A DNA stretch of 64,000 nt from Lentzea sp. NEAU-D7 (GTDB lineage Bacteria > Actinomycetota > Actinomycetes > Mycobacteriales > Pseudonocardiaceae), in NCBI RefSeq assembly GCF_026242055.1, contig NZ_JAPJDL010000005.1:69089-133088 (forward strand), given 5' to 3'. Under the pieces are notes generated by a model that ran no database searches, was not told the origin of the DNA, and worked only from the letters and a program-made list of their open reading frames with translations. Below, piece after piece: positions 1-8,257 of the stretch. Both the position numbers and the translations under genes were made by a program. How positions within the stretch are numbered: the stretch's first letter is position 1; the number at the start of each line of letters is the position of its first letter.

Positions 1-94
1 CCTCAGCGCGCCGTGGCCCGCCGGGGTGATGGGGGCCGGGCGGGGCGACCGGGCGGCCGCTCCCGCGGGCGCGGCCGCCCGGTGCAGATCGTGG

Positions 95-1033
95 TCACCG
101 CGCGTAGCTCTCGGTGTCCCGCCACTGGTTGATGAACGGCTGCATGAAGTCGACCATGGCGGGCAGTTGGTCCGCACACGACAGGTAGGCGATCACCCGG
201 ATCGCGCCGACCGCGTTGACGAACCTGAGCACCTCCTGGTCGAGCTCGCGCAGCCCGTTCTTGCGCGCACCCCGGTCGTAGGCGGCCTCGTACTCCGGGC
301 CGAGGCCGGCCAGGTCCCACTCGACCGGGCCGTAGGTGATCAGCTCGAAGTCGGAGAACAGCGGGCCGCCGGTGCTCGCGAAGATGTTCGCGGGCGGCGA
401 GTCGCCGTGGACGGGCTGCAGGCCGACGCCGGGGAACTTCGCCTCGAACGCGGCCTGGGAGCTGACGAGCGGCTCCAGGACCTCCCACTCGGCTCGTGCC
501 CGCCGGAGGTCCTCCGCGGTGACGATGTCCAGGCCTTCGAGCTTTTCGAGGCCCTCGCGGACGAACCGCGGTTCCGCCGAGGACAGGAACTCGAGCTCGC
601 CGGGGTAGTCCCGCAGCGCCTTGTGCAGGTCGGCGGAGAGTTCGGAGTTCTTGACGTAGTCCGGTTCCGCGGACTTGTCCTCCTCGGTGAACGGCCAGAA
701 GGTGATCGAGAAACCGTCGCGCTGCACCGGTTCGCGCGGCACCAGCGGGCTCGGCGGGATGACCGGGGTCCCCTGGTCGTGCAGCCACTGCGCGACGTCG
801 AGTTCCTGGCGCTGGCGCCGGGCCAGTGACTCGAGGGTCGTGGTGTGCGACAGGACGGTCGGGACGCGGGCCACGACGGGCGACGGCGCGAGGTGGACGA
901 CGACGGAGAACAGTTCGTAGAGCACCTTGCCCTCGGTGATCTCCAGGCCGAGCTCGCGCCCCGCCGCCACCGCGGCGTCTCGTGCGGCGTTGGTGCGGGC
1001 GGCGATGTTCTCGGGGGTCGCGAAGGCTGTCAT
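95..1033 (-). CDS. APH-fold phosphotransferase family protein
   Basis: The 312-aa product resembles the aminoglycoside/choline kinase (APH) superfamily. The catalytic-loop-like segment VHGDSPPANIF matches the HGDxxxxN pattern, and the following SDFELITYGPVEWDLAG occupies the place of the metal-binding DxD segment, although the usual D-x-D is altered. No transmembrane or signal segment is seen, so it should be cytoplasmic. The substrate cannot be read from the sequence; small-molecule kinase or a non-resistance housekeeping role are both possible. It diverges from the Nudix gene, with only 54 bp between the starts. The ATG at 1033 begins the first sensible N-terminus, MTAFATPENI. Confidence 0.75.
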   Translation of the reverse strand: MTAFATPENIAARTNAARDAAVAAGRELGLEITEGKVLYELFSVVVHLAPSPVVARVPTVLSHTTTLESLARRQRQELDVAQWLHDQGTPVIPPSPLVPREPVQRDGFSITFWPFTEEDKSAEPDYVKNSELSADLHKALRDYPGELEFLSSAEPRFVREGLEKLEGLDIVTAEDLRRARAEWEVLEPLVSSQAAFEAKFPGVGLQPVHGDSPPANIFASTGGPLFSDFELITYGPVEWDLAGLGPEYEAAYDRGARKNGLRELDQEVLRFVNAVGAIRVIAYLSCADQLPAMVDFMQPFINQWRDTESYAR

Positions 1034-1075
1034 GGCGTGATCGTGTCACGCCCCCGTGGCTCGACGCAGATCATT

Positions 1076-1081
1076 TACGGT
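1076..1081 (+). promoter_or_regulatory. -10 hexamer for a leaderless Nudix transcript
   Basis: TACGGT lies 6 nt before the ATG at 1088 and no Shine-Dalgarno sequence precedes that ATG. This is the spacing expected of a leaderless actinomycete transcript. Confidence 0.45.
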
Positions 1082-1087
1082 GGGCCC

Positions 1088-1528
1088 ATGGCCGACCGCC
1101 ACCTGATCGACGTCCACGTGCTGCTCGTGCGCGACGGCGAGGTGCTGCTGTCCCGGCGCCGTGACACCGACCCCCGGTTCGACGGTCTCTGGCACCTGCC
1201 CTCGGGCAAGCTCGACGCGGGCGAGTCCGTGCTCGGCGGTGCCGTGCGCGAGGCCGCGGAGGAGATCGGCGTGGTGATCGAGCCCGGCGACCTGCGGCAC
1301 GTGCACACGTTGCACGCCAACGGGTCCGGAGTGGAGCCGCGGCTCGGGCTGTACTTCGAGGCCCGGCGGTGGAGGGGGGAGCCGGTCAACCGCGAGCCGG
1401 AGAAGTGTTCGGAGCTGCGGTGGTTCGGGCTGGACGCGCTGCCCGCCGACATCATCTCCTACCCCGCCGCCGGGATCACCGGTTACCTCGCCGGGGAGTC
1501 GTTCGGGATGCTCGGCTGGGGGCCCTGA
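1088..1528 (+). CDS. Nudix hydrolase
   Basis: The 146-aa protein carries an almost perfect Nudix box at residues 40-62: G-K-L, then GES, then REAAEEIGV, fitting GX5EX7REUXEEXGU with U aliphatic. It is one Nudix domain with no other module. The family hydrolyses nucleoside diphosphates linked to another moiety using Mg2+; the actual substrate is not predictable here. The ATG at 1088 has no Shine-Dalgarno sequence but has a -10-like hexamer at 1076-1081. Its last 46 bp overlap the end of the convergent TetR gene. Confidence 0.9.
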   Translation: MADRHLIDVHVLLVRDGEVLLSRRRDTDPRFDGLWHLPSGKLDAGESVLGGAVREAAEEIGVVIEPGDLRHVHTLHANGSGVEPRLGLYFEARRWRGEPVNREPEKCSELRWFGLDALPADIISYPAAGITGYLAGESFGMLGWGP

Positions 1529-2094
1529 ACGAGCCCGTCGAGCACCAGGGTGATGACGCCGTCGGCCTCCGCCCGCCACCCCGGGCGGTCGTGGGCCGCG
1601 CCGATGCCGTGCAGCGCCATCATGACGGCGCCGGCGCCCACGTCGGCTCGGACTGCGCCCTCCTCGACGGCGGCGGCCACCAGGTCGGTGACAGCCTGCT
1701 CCAACGCCCTGCTGCCCTCGGCGAGCGTCTCCGAGCCGGTGGTCATCAGTGTGGCCAGCGTGCGGGCCAGGCCGTGGTGGTCGTGCAGGTAGCCGACGAA
1801 GTCGCGCAGGAAGGTCGCCAGGGCCTCCAGCGCGGGTGACGTCGCCCCCAGCCGGCGCGCCCTGTCGCACAGGGCGGCGACCTCCTCGCGGTAGACCGCT
1901 TCGGCCAGCGCCTCCCTGGTCGGGAAGTGGCGGTACAGCGTGCCCGTGCCGACTCCGGCCAGCCGCGCGAAGTCGTCGAAGCGCAGGTCGAAGAACTCCC
2001 CCGCCTCGATGATCTCCCTGGCCTTGGCCAGCAGCGCCCGGCGGTTGCGCTCGGCGTCCGCACGCAGCGGCCTGGCACTCCCTCGCGTTGACAA
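1483..2094 (-). CDS. TetR-family transcriptional regulator
   Basis: The 203-aa protein has an N-terminal TetR helix-turn-helix (about residues 15-62) with the characteristic stretch FARLAGVGTGTLYRHFPTRE. The C-terminal helical ligand-binding half resembles the SbtR-like group, with a long Ala/Leu-rich tail. It faces the oxidoreductase gene at 2163 across 68 bp holding a perfect inverted repeat (2120-2140), so it very likely represses both itself and that gene. Its 3' end overlaps the Nudix gene by 46 bp. The inducer is unknown. Confidence 0.92.
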   Translation of the reverse strand: MSTRGSARPLRADAERNRRALLAKAREIIEAGEFFDLRFDDFARLAGVGTGTLYRHFPTREALAEAVYREEVAALCDRARRLGATSPALEALATFLRDFVGYLHDHHGLARTLATLMTTGSETLAEGSRALEQAVTDLVAAAVEEGAVRADVGAGAVMMALHGIGAAHDRPGWRAEADGVITLVLDGLVQGPQPSIPNDSPAR

Positions 2095-2119
2095 ACGGAA
2101 CCTGCCTCCATATTTTCGG

Positions 2120-2140
2120 AAGTGGAGATTGTCTCCACTT
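2120..2140. promoter_or_regulatory. TetR operator candidate
   Basis: Two perfect 9-bp arms, AAGTGGAGA (2120-2128) and TCTCCACTT (2132-2140), are separated by TTG. The repeat lies midway between the divergent TetR and ketopantoate-reductase-like genes, 26 bp from the TetR start and 22 bp from the reductase start. This is the expected form and place of an autoregulatory TetR operator. Confidence 0.75.
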
Positions 2141-2162
2141 ATTGTAGCCCACGAGGTGGACC

Positions 2163-3104
2163 TTGAAGATCCTCATGTTCGGCCGAGGCGTGATCGCCAC
2201 CGTGTACGGCTGGGCGCTGGAACAGGCAGGGCACGACGTCGAGTTCTACGTCCGGCCGGGCCGCGCGGCGGAGTACGGCGGCACGACGAGCCTCGATCTG
2301 CTCGACGTCCGGCAGCGCCCGTGGGGACGGCGTGTCGTGCTGGAGTGGCCGGTGCGCCTGCGCGAGGAACTCGAGCCGGACCACGACTTCGACCTGATCG
2401 TGCTGAGCGTGGGGCACCACCGGTTGACCGAGGCGGCGGACTTCCTGGCACCCCGCGTCGGCAGGGCCGCGGTGCTGGTGTTCGGCAACATCTGGGCCGA
2501 GCCGCTGGACGCGATCGGCGCGCTTCCCGCCGAGCAGGTCGCGTGGGGCTTTCCCCAGGCGGGCGGCGGTTTCGACGAGAACGGCGTGCTGCGTGGCGCC
2601 GTCCTGCCGTCCGTCCTCTTCGGAACCGTCGGCACGCCGGCGGCACCGGGGCAGGCCGTGCGGCGGGTGTTCCGCGAGGCGGGGTTCCGGATCAAGGAGG
2701 TACCGGACTTCCGCGGCTGGCTGTTGATCCACTTCGTGTCGGACGCCGGGCTGTTCTCACAGGGACTGAGGCTGGGCGCGCTGGCCGATCTCGCGGGACG
2801 CAGGCGCGACCTGCGCGAGGCGTTGCTGGCCGGGCGCGAACTGCTGCCGCTGGTCGAGGCACGGGGTGTCGTCGTGGGACGCCGTGCGCTGCTGTTCCGC
2901 GCGCCGACCTGGCTGACGGCCCCCCTGTTCGCCTGGCTGACCGCTCACTTCGGGCCGGTGCGCGACAACTTCGCGACGCACTCCGACCCCGGGGCGGAGG
3001 AGCCGAGGGTGATCTGCCGGGACGCGCTGGCGGAGGCACGCCGGCTGGGCGTTCCCGCACCGAGGCTGGCAGCGGCGGAACCGAGTTTCGCCACGCACCC
3101 CTGA
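2163..3104 (+). CDS. Ketopantoate reductase (ApbA/PanE) family oxidoreductase
   Basis: The 313-aa protein begins MKILMFGRGVIATVYGWAL, a Rossmann fold with a modified GxGxxG (G-R-G-V-I-A). This is the layout of the ApbA/PanE family, which reduces 2-ketopantoate or similar 2-oxo acids with NADPH. The C-terminal helical domain is divergent, with a hydrophobic stretch near residue 240, so the true substrate is uncertain and pantothenate synthesis should not be assumed. The TTG at 2163 is chosen because GGTGGA lies 3 nt upstream; the next ATG (2175) would cut the first beta-strand. It is controlled, by inference, by the divergent TetR protein. Confidence 0.8.
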   Translation: MKILMFGRGVIATVYGWALEQAGHDVEFYVRPGRAAEYGGTTSLDLLDVRQRPWGRRVVLEWPVRLREELEPDHDFDLIVLSVGHHRLTEAADFLAPRVGRAAVLVFGNIWAEPLDAIGALPAEQVAWGFPQAGGGFDENGVLRGAVLPSVLFGTVGTPAAPGQAVRRVFREAGFRIKEVPDFRGWLLIHFVSDAGLFSQGLRLGALADLAGRRRDLREALLAGRELLPLVEARGVVVGRRALLFRAPTWLTAPLFAWLTAHFGPVRDNFATHSDPGAEEPRVICRDALAEARRLGVPAPRLAAAEPSFATHP

Positions 3105-3109
3105 CGGGT

Positions 3110-3137
3110 GCCGGCTCGTGCGGGTGCACGAGCCGGC
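3110..3137. terminator. Bidirectional hairpin terminator
   Basis: Perfect 12-bp arms GCCGGCTCGTGC and GCACGAGCCGGC enclose a GGGT loop. The hairpin sits between the stop codons of two convergent genes (3104 and 3144). No run of T follows on either strand, as is common in high-GC actinomycetes. Confidence 0.75.
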
Positions 3138-3143
3138 GACCGT

Positions 3144-6100
3144 TCAGTGGTCGCAGCAGACGCGCTCGGCCCACTCCGGCTCGTGCCACCAGTGCCTGTT
3201 CTCGGCCGACGGCAACGGGTCCAGCGCGACGGACGCCGTGAGCGCCTGCGGCTGCCGCCGGTAGGGCTCGAGCAGGTCGGGGACGCGGTGGAGCACTCCG
3301 CCGACCATGACCTGCTCGACGTTCGCCGCCGCCTTGATGTCGGCCAGCGGGTTGCCCCGGACGAACGCGATGTCCGCCGGTGCACCGGCCTTGATCGCGC
3401 CGAGCGGCAGGCCCAGCCACTTCGCCGGGTTGCGCGTCGCGGTGATGAGCGCTTCCCTCGGCGTGAAGCCGTGTTCGACGAGTGCGCGCAGGTTCTGGTG
3501 CGTGGCGGTGGCGGGGCTGTCGAGCGGCGCGTCGGTGCCGGTGATGACGAACCCGCCTCCCCTGTGCACGTTCAGCGCGAACTCGATCCAGCCCTTCAGG
3601 ACCGCGCGGGAGGCCGTGGCCGCCGGGGTGCCCTGGGTGGCGGCGTCGGCCACGTACCGCTCGTACTCCCACGGCGGGAACAGCACACGGGTGCGTTCGT
3701 CGGTGACCAGCGACTTGTCCGTGTCGTACAGGGCTCGCGACTGGAACAGCGTGGGCGTGATGGACATGCCGGACGTCGTGAACAGCGCCACGACGTCCTG
3801 GTAGGCCTTGCCCTGCCGGGAGATGGTGTGGGAGTAGCCGAGCCGGTTGGTGGCACCGACGTGTTCCATGCCGTCCATGCCGATGTTGGCGGCCGGGTAC
3901 AGGTAGTGCGACGACAACGGCACGCGGGAGCGCTGCACGGCGGCACGTTGCAGCTCGACGGGCAGGCGGACGTAGGTCTTGATCATGTCGTAGCCGAGCT
4001 CGTGGGCGCGGCGCAGCTCGAGGTCGAGCTGGGCCTTGCTGAGCGTCGGGCGCATGAAGTTGTAGTAGACGCGCGAACCGTCGACGGCCTCGCCGGTGGC
4101 GTAGAACCGCGGCCCCGTCAGGGTTCCCGCCGCCAGCGCCTCCCTCGTCTCGACCATCTGGTAGACCGGGTCACCCGGTGAGCGGACGGTCGTGACGCCG
4201 TACGCGAGCCAGACGTTGCCCTGCCGCGCACCCCACTGGCGGCCGCGCAGGTGCCAGTGGTTGTGGGCGTCGATCAGGCCGGGGATGGCGGTGAGACCCG
4301 ACGCGTCGACGTCGGCCTTGCCGCGCCGCGGGCGGATCTCCGCGACCTTGCCGTTCTCCACGACGATGTCGACGTCGCGCTTGAGCTCGTGCGCCTCGCC
4401 GTCCCAGTAGGCGCCGACGCGGATCACCTTGCGTTCGGGCGCCTTCGGCCTGCGCCAGGTCAGGCCGTGCCTGACGGTGGTGACGCGGCCGTCCAGAGTG
4501 GACTTCCGGATGCGGCCGTTGTTCAGGTACACCAACGCGTCGTCACCGTGCCACGCCAGCGAGTCCGTGACCTCGTGGGTGATCTGGCGCGGCTCGCCCT
4601 GGAACTTTCCCCTGCCGTCGACCGGGACGACCCACGCGACGCTCTCGACGACGAACGCGATGTGCCTGCCGTCCGGCGACCACACCGGGCCGTCGTCGCC
4701 GCGCGTGGCGATCGAGCGGAACGGCATCGGCTCGGTGTACTCGAGCTCGCCACTGGCGAGGTCGACGCTCAGGATCTGGCTGGTGCCCTCGCGGAACCGC
4801 CGCGAGAACGGCTTCACCGCGGCGAGGGCGACCGTGCCGCCGTCCTTCGACCAGGTCGGGCGGCCCGGCTGGAACAGCGTCGGCGTGACCTGCCTGCGCG
4901 CCTGCCGGTCGGTGATCCACACCTGGCCGTCCTGGTCCAGGTACGCGACCCTGGTGCCGTCCGGCGAGAACCGCGGCGTGATCTGCGCGTGCGGCGCCGG
5001 TGCGTACAGCTCGTCCTGACCGGTGGCGAGGTCGCGGACCCACAACTGTGCGACGCCGGTGCGGTCGCTGGCGTAGACGATCTTCGTGCCGTCGGGCGAG
5101 AAGTCGGGGTCGGAGTCGAAGTACCTGCCGTCGGTGAGCTTCGTGGCCTTGCCGTCGCTCAGCAGGTACAGCGCGTTCAACGCCCGGAAGGCGATCTTCC
5201 CGTCGCTCGACACCACCGGACCGGCGATGCCCTTGACCGCGCCACCGGTGAGGTTGCGGGTGCGGTGCGGCCTGCGACTGGTGCGCACGGGAACCGTGGC
5301 CTCGAACGCGATGTCCTTTGTGGACCCACCGGTGCGGCTGCGGATCTTGCCGTCCGCGGTGTAGAGCACGCTGTCGCCGGCCCAGATCGGCGCGAACCCG
5401 AAGACGTCCTCGCCCGTGACCACCGCGGTCGTCCCGAGCACCAGCTCGGCCTGCCCAGGTCGCATCCGCGTGTAGCTGGGCTGGTCACCCGGCCCGAACG
5501 CCGCCCCGAACAGCTGCGTGCCCGCCGGAGCCGTGACGAGCCGCTCGCGCACGCCGTCCAGCGTCACGGTGTCGACCGCCGCGTTGCCGACGGTGAAGAT
5601 GATCCGCCTGCCGTCCGCAGACCACTGCGGTGCTGCGGCCTCGTCCGGCACCCCGGTCAGCTGGGTGACGGTGCCGGTCGCCAGTTCGAGCAGGTGCACG
5701 CCGTAGCTGCCGGCCCGGTCGCTGACGAACGCGAGGTGCCTGCCGTCCGGCGAGAACGCGGGCTCCCGGTGGTCGTACCTCCCCCGCGTGAGTTGCCTGA
5801 GCCCCTTGCCGTCCAGTCCGATGACGTACAGGTGGTAGTTGCCGTCCCGATAGGACTGGAAGGCGATCTGGCCGTCCGGGCCGAACGACGGCAGCGAGGC
5901 GTCCTGCAGCTCGTCGGTGAGCTTGCGCGCCTGTCCACCGGTCGCGGGCAGGACCCAGATGGCGGTGACGAGGTCGATGGCGAGCCACCTGCCGTCCCGC
6001 GACCGCGACACCGAGATGTTGGTGCCCTGCGTCAGCCTCACCCGCTCGCCGGGCTCCGCCCGCGCCTCGGCGCTGATCGTGAGCGTGGACGCGGCGGTGG

Positions 6101-6155
6101 CGACAGCGGCGGCCTGGCCGGTGCGGGTCAGCAGTTCGCGACGCGACAGTTCCAT
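3144..6155 (-). CDS. Secreted TolB-propeller amidohydrolase
   Basis: The 1003-aa protein starts with a Tat-type signal (SRRELLTRTG, then a hydrophobic segment ending in AEARA). Residues about 40-590 hold many WD40/TolB-like blades with repeated phrases such as FSPDGTKIVYASDR and WSPDGRHIAFV. From about residue 600 an amidohydrolase domain follows, with IPGLIDAHNHWHLRGR carrying the metal-binding HxH-type motif and a later TGTDAPLDSP near the last metal Asp. The family hydrolyses amide or ester bonds in cyclic substrates, including dipeptides and imides; the substrate here is unknown. The ATG at 6155 is preceded by GGGGGAG. It is transcribed alone and ends at the shared hairpin at 3110-3137. 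Confidence 0.88.
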   Translation of the reverse strand: MELSRRELLTRTGQAAAVATAASTLTISAEARAEPGERVRLTQGTNISVSRSRDGRWLAIDLVTAIWVLPATGGQARKLTDELQDASLPSFGPDGQIAFQSYRDGNYHLYVIGLDGKGLRQLTRGRYDHREPAFSPDGRHLAFVSDRAGSYGVHLLELATGTVTQLTGVPDEAAAPQWSADGRRIIFTVGNAAVDTVTLDGVRERLVTAPAGTQLFGAAFGPGDQPSYTRMRPGQAELVLGTTAVVTGEDVFGFAPIWAGDSVLYTADGKIRSRTGGSTKDIAFEATVPVRTSRRPHRTRNLTGGAVKGIAGPVVSSDGKIAFRALNALYLLSDGKATKLTDGRYFDSDPDFSPDGTKIVYASDRTGVAQLWVRDLATGQDELYAPAPHAQITPRFSPDGTRVAYLDQDGQVWITDRQARRQVTPTLFQPGRPTWSKDGGTVALAAVKPFSRRFREGTSQILSVDLASGELEYTEPMPFRSIATRGDDGPVWSPDGRHIAFVVESVAWVVPVDGRGKFQGEPRQITHEVTDSLAWHGDDALVYLNNGRIRKSTLDGRVTTVRHGLTWRRPKAPERKVIRVGAYWDGEAHELKRDVDIVVENGKVAEIRPRRGKADVDASGLTAIPGLIDAHNHWHLRGRQWGARQGNVWLAYGVTTVRSPGDPVYQMVETREALAAGTLTGPRFYATGEAVDGSRVYYNFMRPTLSKAQLDLELRRAHELGYDMIKTYVRLPVELQRAAVQRSRVPLSSHYLYPAANIGMDGMEHVGATNRLGYSHTISRQGKAYQDVVALFTTSGMSITPTLFQSRALYDTDKSLVTDERTRVLFPPWEYERYVADAATQGTPAATASRAVLKGWIEFALNVHRGGGFVITGTDAPLDSPATATHQNLRALVEHGFTPREALITATRNPAKWLGLPLGAIKAGAPADIAFVRGNPLADIKAAANVEQVMVGGVLHRVPDLLEPYRRQPQALTASVALDPLPSAENRHWWHEPEWAERVCCDH

Positions 6156-6355
6156 GGTGGCACTCCCCCGAATGGTGTTCCCCTTGGAGAACCCACCCTG
6201 GCACCGCCCAGGCCTCGCGCCATCGGCCGTTCGGACCAGCGTCCACCACGCGGAACACTTGCGCTGTCCCAGCTCGGAGTGCTAGCGGCAACTTGCACCC
6301 GACCGGATAGCGTGCGGGCGCAACGTGAAGTGCCTAGACAGCGAAATGTCTTGAG

Positions 6356-7600
6356 TCAGCTATTCATCATCTCCAACTCTTCCAGCAACGGAGGTACCTC
6401 GTCGGGGACGCTGAAGTGCGAGGCCTTCACTCCGTCGAGATAGCGAGCCACGAAGATCTGCGGAACTCCGGGAGGCACAATGCCGATGGACTGCAGCATT
6501 GCCGTCACCCGGCGGAACGGCCTGGTGAAGCCGCGCAGCATCCGGTCGTCCGCGTAGTTGCCGAGCTCGTACACCTCTTCGCGGCTTACCCGACCACGCT
6601 TGGCGAGCCGAAGCGCCGCCGCCTGAACCGGGGCCTCGACGTCGAGATGCGCAAGGAGAGCCGCCACCCCGACGAGCGTCCACTCCGCCCCGGACTCCTC
6701 GTCCTCCTGGTCAACGGCACGACCCGCATCGGCTGGTGATTCCTGGTCGACGACGACTTCGAGCACGGCGGCGCGGGCGAGGAGGTCGGTCGGCCGCATG
6801 AGGAACAGGCGCTGCCCCGTCAGTTCGCTGTACTCCAGGGCGAGCTCAGGCCGGGGGCCGATGAAGTCGGCACCCTGCCGCCACCACCAATCCTCCTTCT
6901 CGTCCCGTGTGACGATCAAAAGATCCTGCTTGCGCTCCAGCGCGTACCGAGTGGCTTGGTACCAGACGAGGTAATCGCCAGCGCCGCCATCCGCGGAGTC
7001 GTACTCCTGCTTGTCCGCGTCCTTGTAGCCAGGCGGTATCTCCGCCTTGATGCGGCGGTTCGCCTCGGCGACGCAGTCCTCGTGTTCGTCCTCCGCCAGC
7101 GGAGCTGTAACCCTGCCTTCGAGGAGCTCGCCGAGCTGTTCCAGGATCGGGTCGCCTGCACGCTCGGCGTCGGCATCCTCGAGAACGAGTTGCAGCTCCT
7201 TGTGGAGCGCATCCACGAAATCGTTCACGCGGGTGGTGAGTTCAACCAGTTCACCACCGTCCACACCTACTGCCTTCGCCCAGATGCCCAGCGTGTCGGT
7301 CATCGAGCGAGCCGACTTGGCAATGGCGTCGGTGGCGGCTTTCGTCGCGCCGCGCGGACTGCCCTGGGAACGTTGGCGGTGACGCCAGAACTCACGAAGG
7401 GCCTGGTGCGGAACGATAAGCCGGTCACCGAGGCTCTTCAGGGTGGTGATGAGATCGCTGGAGGTCTGGGACCTGAACCTGTACAGATCGAGCAACACGT
7501 TCGCGTCCACAGCGACGATCGCCTCGCGGAGCGCCGTGTCCAACTCATCCGGTGACGCGATCTTGTAACCGGCGAACTCACCGTCGTACAGACCATTCAT
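6356..7600 (-). CDS. PIN-like domain nuclease (PIN_8 type)
   Basis: The 414-aa protein opens its conserved region with AVDANVLLDLYRF (Asp32), followed by Glu70 in HQALREFW, Asp209 in GDYLVWYQ and Asp233 in VTRDEKEDWWW. These are the four acidic positions expected of a metal-dependent PIN-like RNase. The order and the GDY...TRDEK spacing fit the large PIN_8 proteins rather than VapC toxins. The last 130 residues contain a helical C-terminal domain of unknown role. No antitoxin partner is seen next to it. Its codon use is visibly less GC-biased than its neighbours, which hints at transfer. Defence or RNA-processing roles are plausible inferences. No clear Shine-Dalgarno sequence precedes the ATG at 7600. 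Confidence 0.78.
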   Translation of the reverse strand: MNGLYDGEFAGYKIASPDELDTALREAIVAVDANVLLDLYRFRSQTSSDLITTLKSLGDRLIVPHQALREFWRHRQRSQGSPRGATKAATDAIAKSARSMTDTLGIWAKAVGVDGGELVELTTRVNDFVDALHKELQLVLEDADAERAGDPILEQLGELLEGRVTAPLAEDEHEDCVAEANRRIKAEIPPGYKDADKQEYDSADGGAGDYLVWYQATRYALERKQDLLIVTRDEKEDWWWRQGADFIGPRPELALEYSELTGQRLFLMRPTDLLARAAVLEVVVDQESPADAGRAVDQEDEESGAEWTLVGVAALLAHLDVEAPVQAAALRLAKRGRVSREEVYELGNYADDRMLRGFTRPFRRVTAMLQSIGIVPPGVPQIFVARYLDGVKASHFSVPDEVPPLLEELEMMNS

Positions 7601-7639
7601 GACGGTCTTGTCGTGCCGGTGGCCTCGCCACGTTAACCA

Positions 7640-7673
7640 TCCGGTGGGCCGTTCATTCTAACGGCCCACCGGA
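7640..7673 (-). terminator. Hairpin terminator after TerB-like gene
   Basis: Arms of 14 bp (7640-7653 and 7660-7673, core CCGGTGGGCCGTT) enclose a 6-nt loop. The hairpin starts 6 bp beyond the stop codon of the leftward gene at 7679. Confidence 0.72.
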
Positions 7674-7678
7674 CGCGA

Positions 7679-8068
7679 CTAGAGGGCGAGCGCGCCCTCG
7701 ATGCGGGCCACCATCGCGTCCTCGGCCTCGACGACGACACCGTCGGCCTCGGCGACCTCGCGGCAGATCGCCAGCACGGCGCGCGGGAAGTCCTTGGCGT
7801 CCTCCGGCGACTTGGCCGTGAGCGTCTTCATCGAGGAGCGCAGCGCCTCCAGGATGACGGGCTCGATCTCCTCGTCGGTGCCGGAGGGCACCGACGGGCG
7901 GGCGCTGCCCAGGACGATGCGCAGGTCGGGTGACAGGTGTGCGAGCGCGCGCAGGCCGGCGAAGCGTTCCTCCAGCACGGGGCCGGGGTCGGCGTGGGAA
8001 ACCAGCAGCATGGCGCCGTACACGGCGGTGCGCAGCGTGCGGCTCTCCTCGTCGGTGTAGAAGATCAT
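7679..8068 (-). CDS. Small TerB-like helical protein
   Basis: This is a 129-aa acidic, all-helical protein. The segment ICREVAEADGVVVEAEDAMV resembles the ADG...E motif of tellurite-resistance TerB-like proteins, where acidic residues can bind metal. The match is weak and the role is unknown. The start at 8068 is chosen because TAGAGT at 8076-8081 stands 7 nt upstream, typical of a leaderless transcript. The reading frame stays open far upstream, but that part is antisense to the phosphoesterase gene and is rejected. A strong hairpin follows the stop. Confidence 0.6.
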   Translation of the reverse strand: MIFYTDEESRTLRTAVYGAMLLVSHADPGPVLEERFAGLRALAHLSPDLRIVLGSARPSVPSGTDEEIEPVILEALRSSMKTLTAKSPEDAKDFPRAVLAICREVAEADGVVVEAEDAMVARIEGALAL

Positions 8069-8075
8069 GTGGCCC

Positions 8076-8081
8076 ACTCTA
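8076..8081 (-). promoter_or_regulatory. -10 hexamer of leaderless TerB-like gene
   Basis: TAGAGT on the minus strand lies 7 nt before the ATG at 8068 and no ribosome-binding site is present. Confidence 0.4.
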
Positions 8082-8257
8082 GGTCGTCGGGTCAGGCGGT
8101 TGTTCTGGTGTTGATTAGAGGACTCTCCAGCTCCCTCACGGTTGCTCCTCAGCTGCGAAAACGCCTGTGATGGACGTCTATCGCGGACGAGGCGAACAAA
8201 CTGACCGGGCTGTGCGTTGAGATGGGTTGAGACCGTCCAGCGCAGGAGGATGCACGC

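Noticed and set aside
3-6443. Many long open frames opposite or overlapping the annotated genes, for example on the plus strand across 3108-6443
   Set aside because: They are the usual shadow frames of high-GC coding sequence: no domains, Arg/Gly/Pro-rich composition and no ribosome-binding sites.
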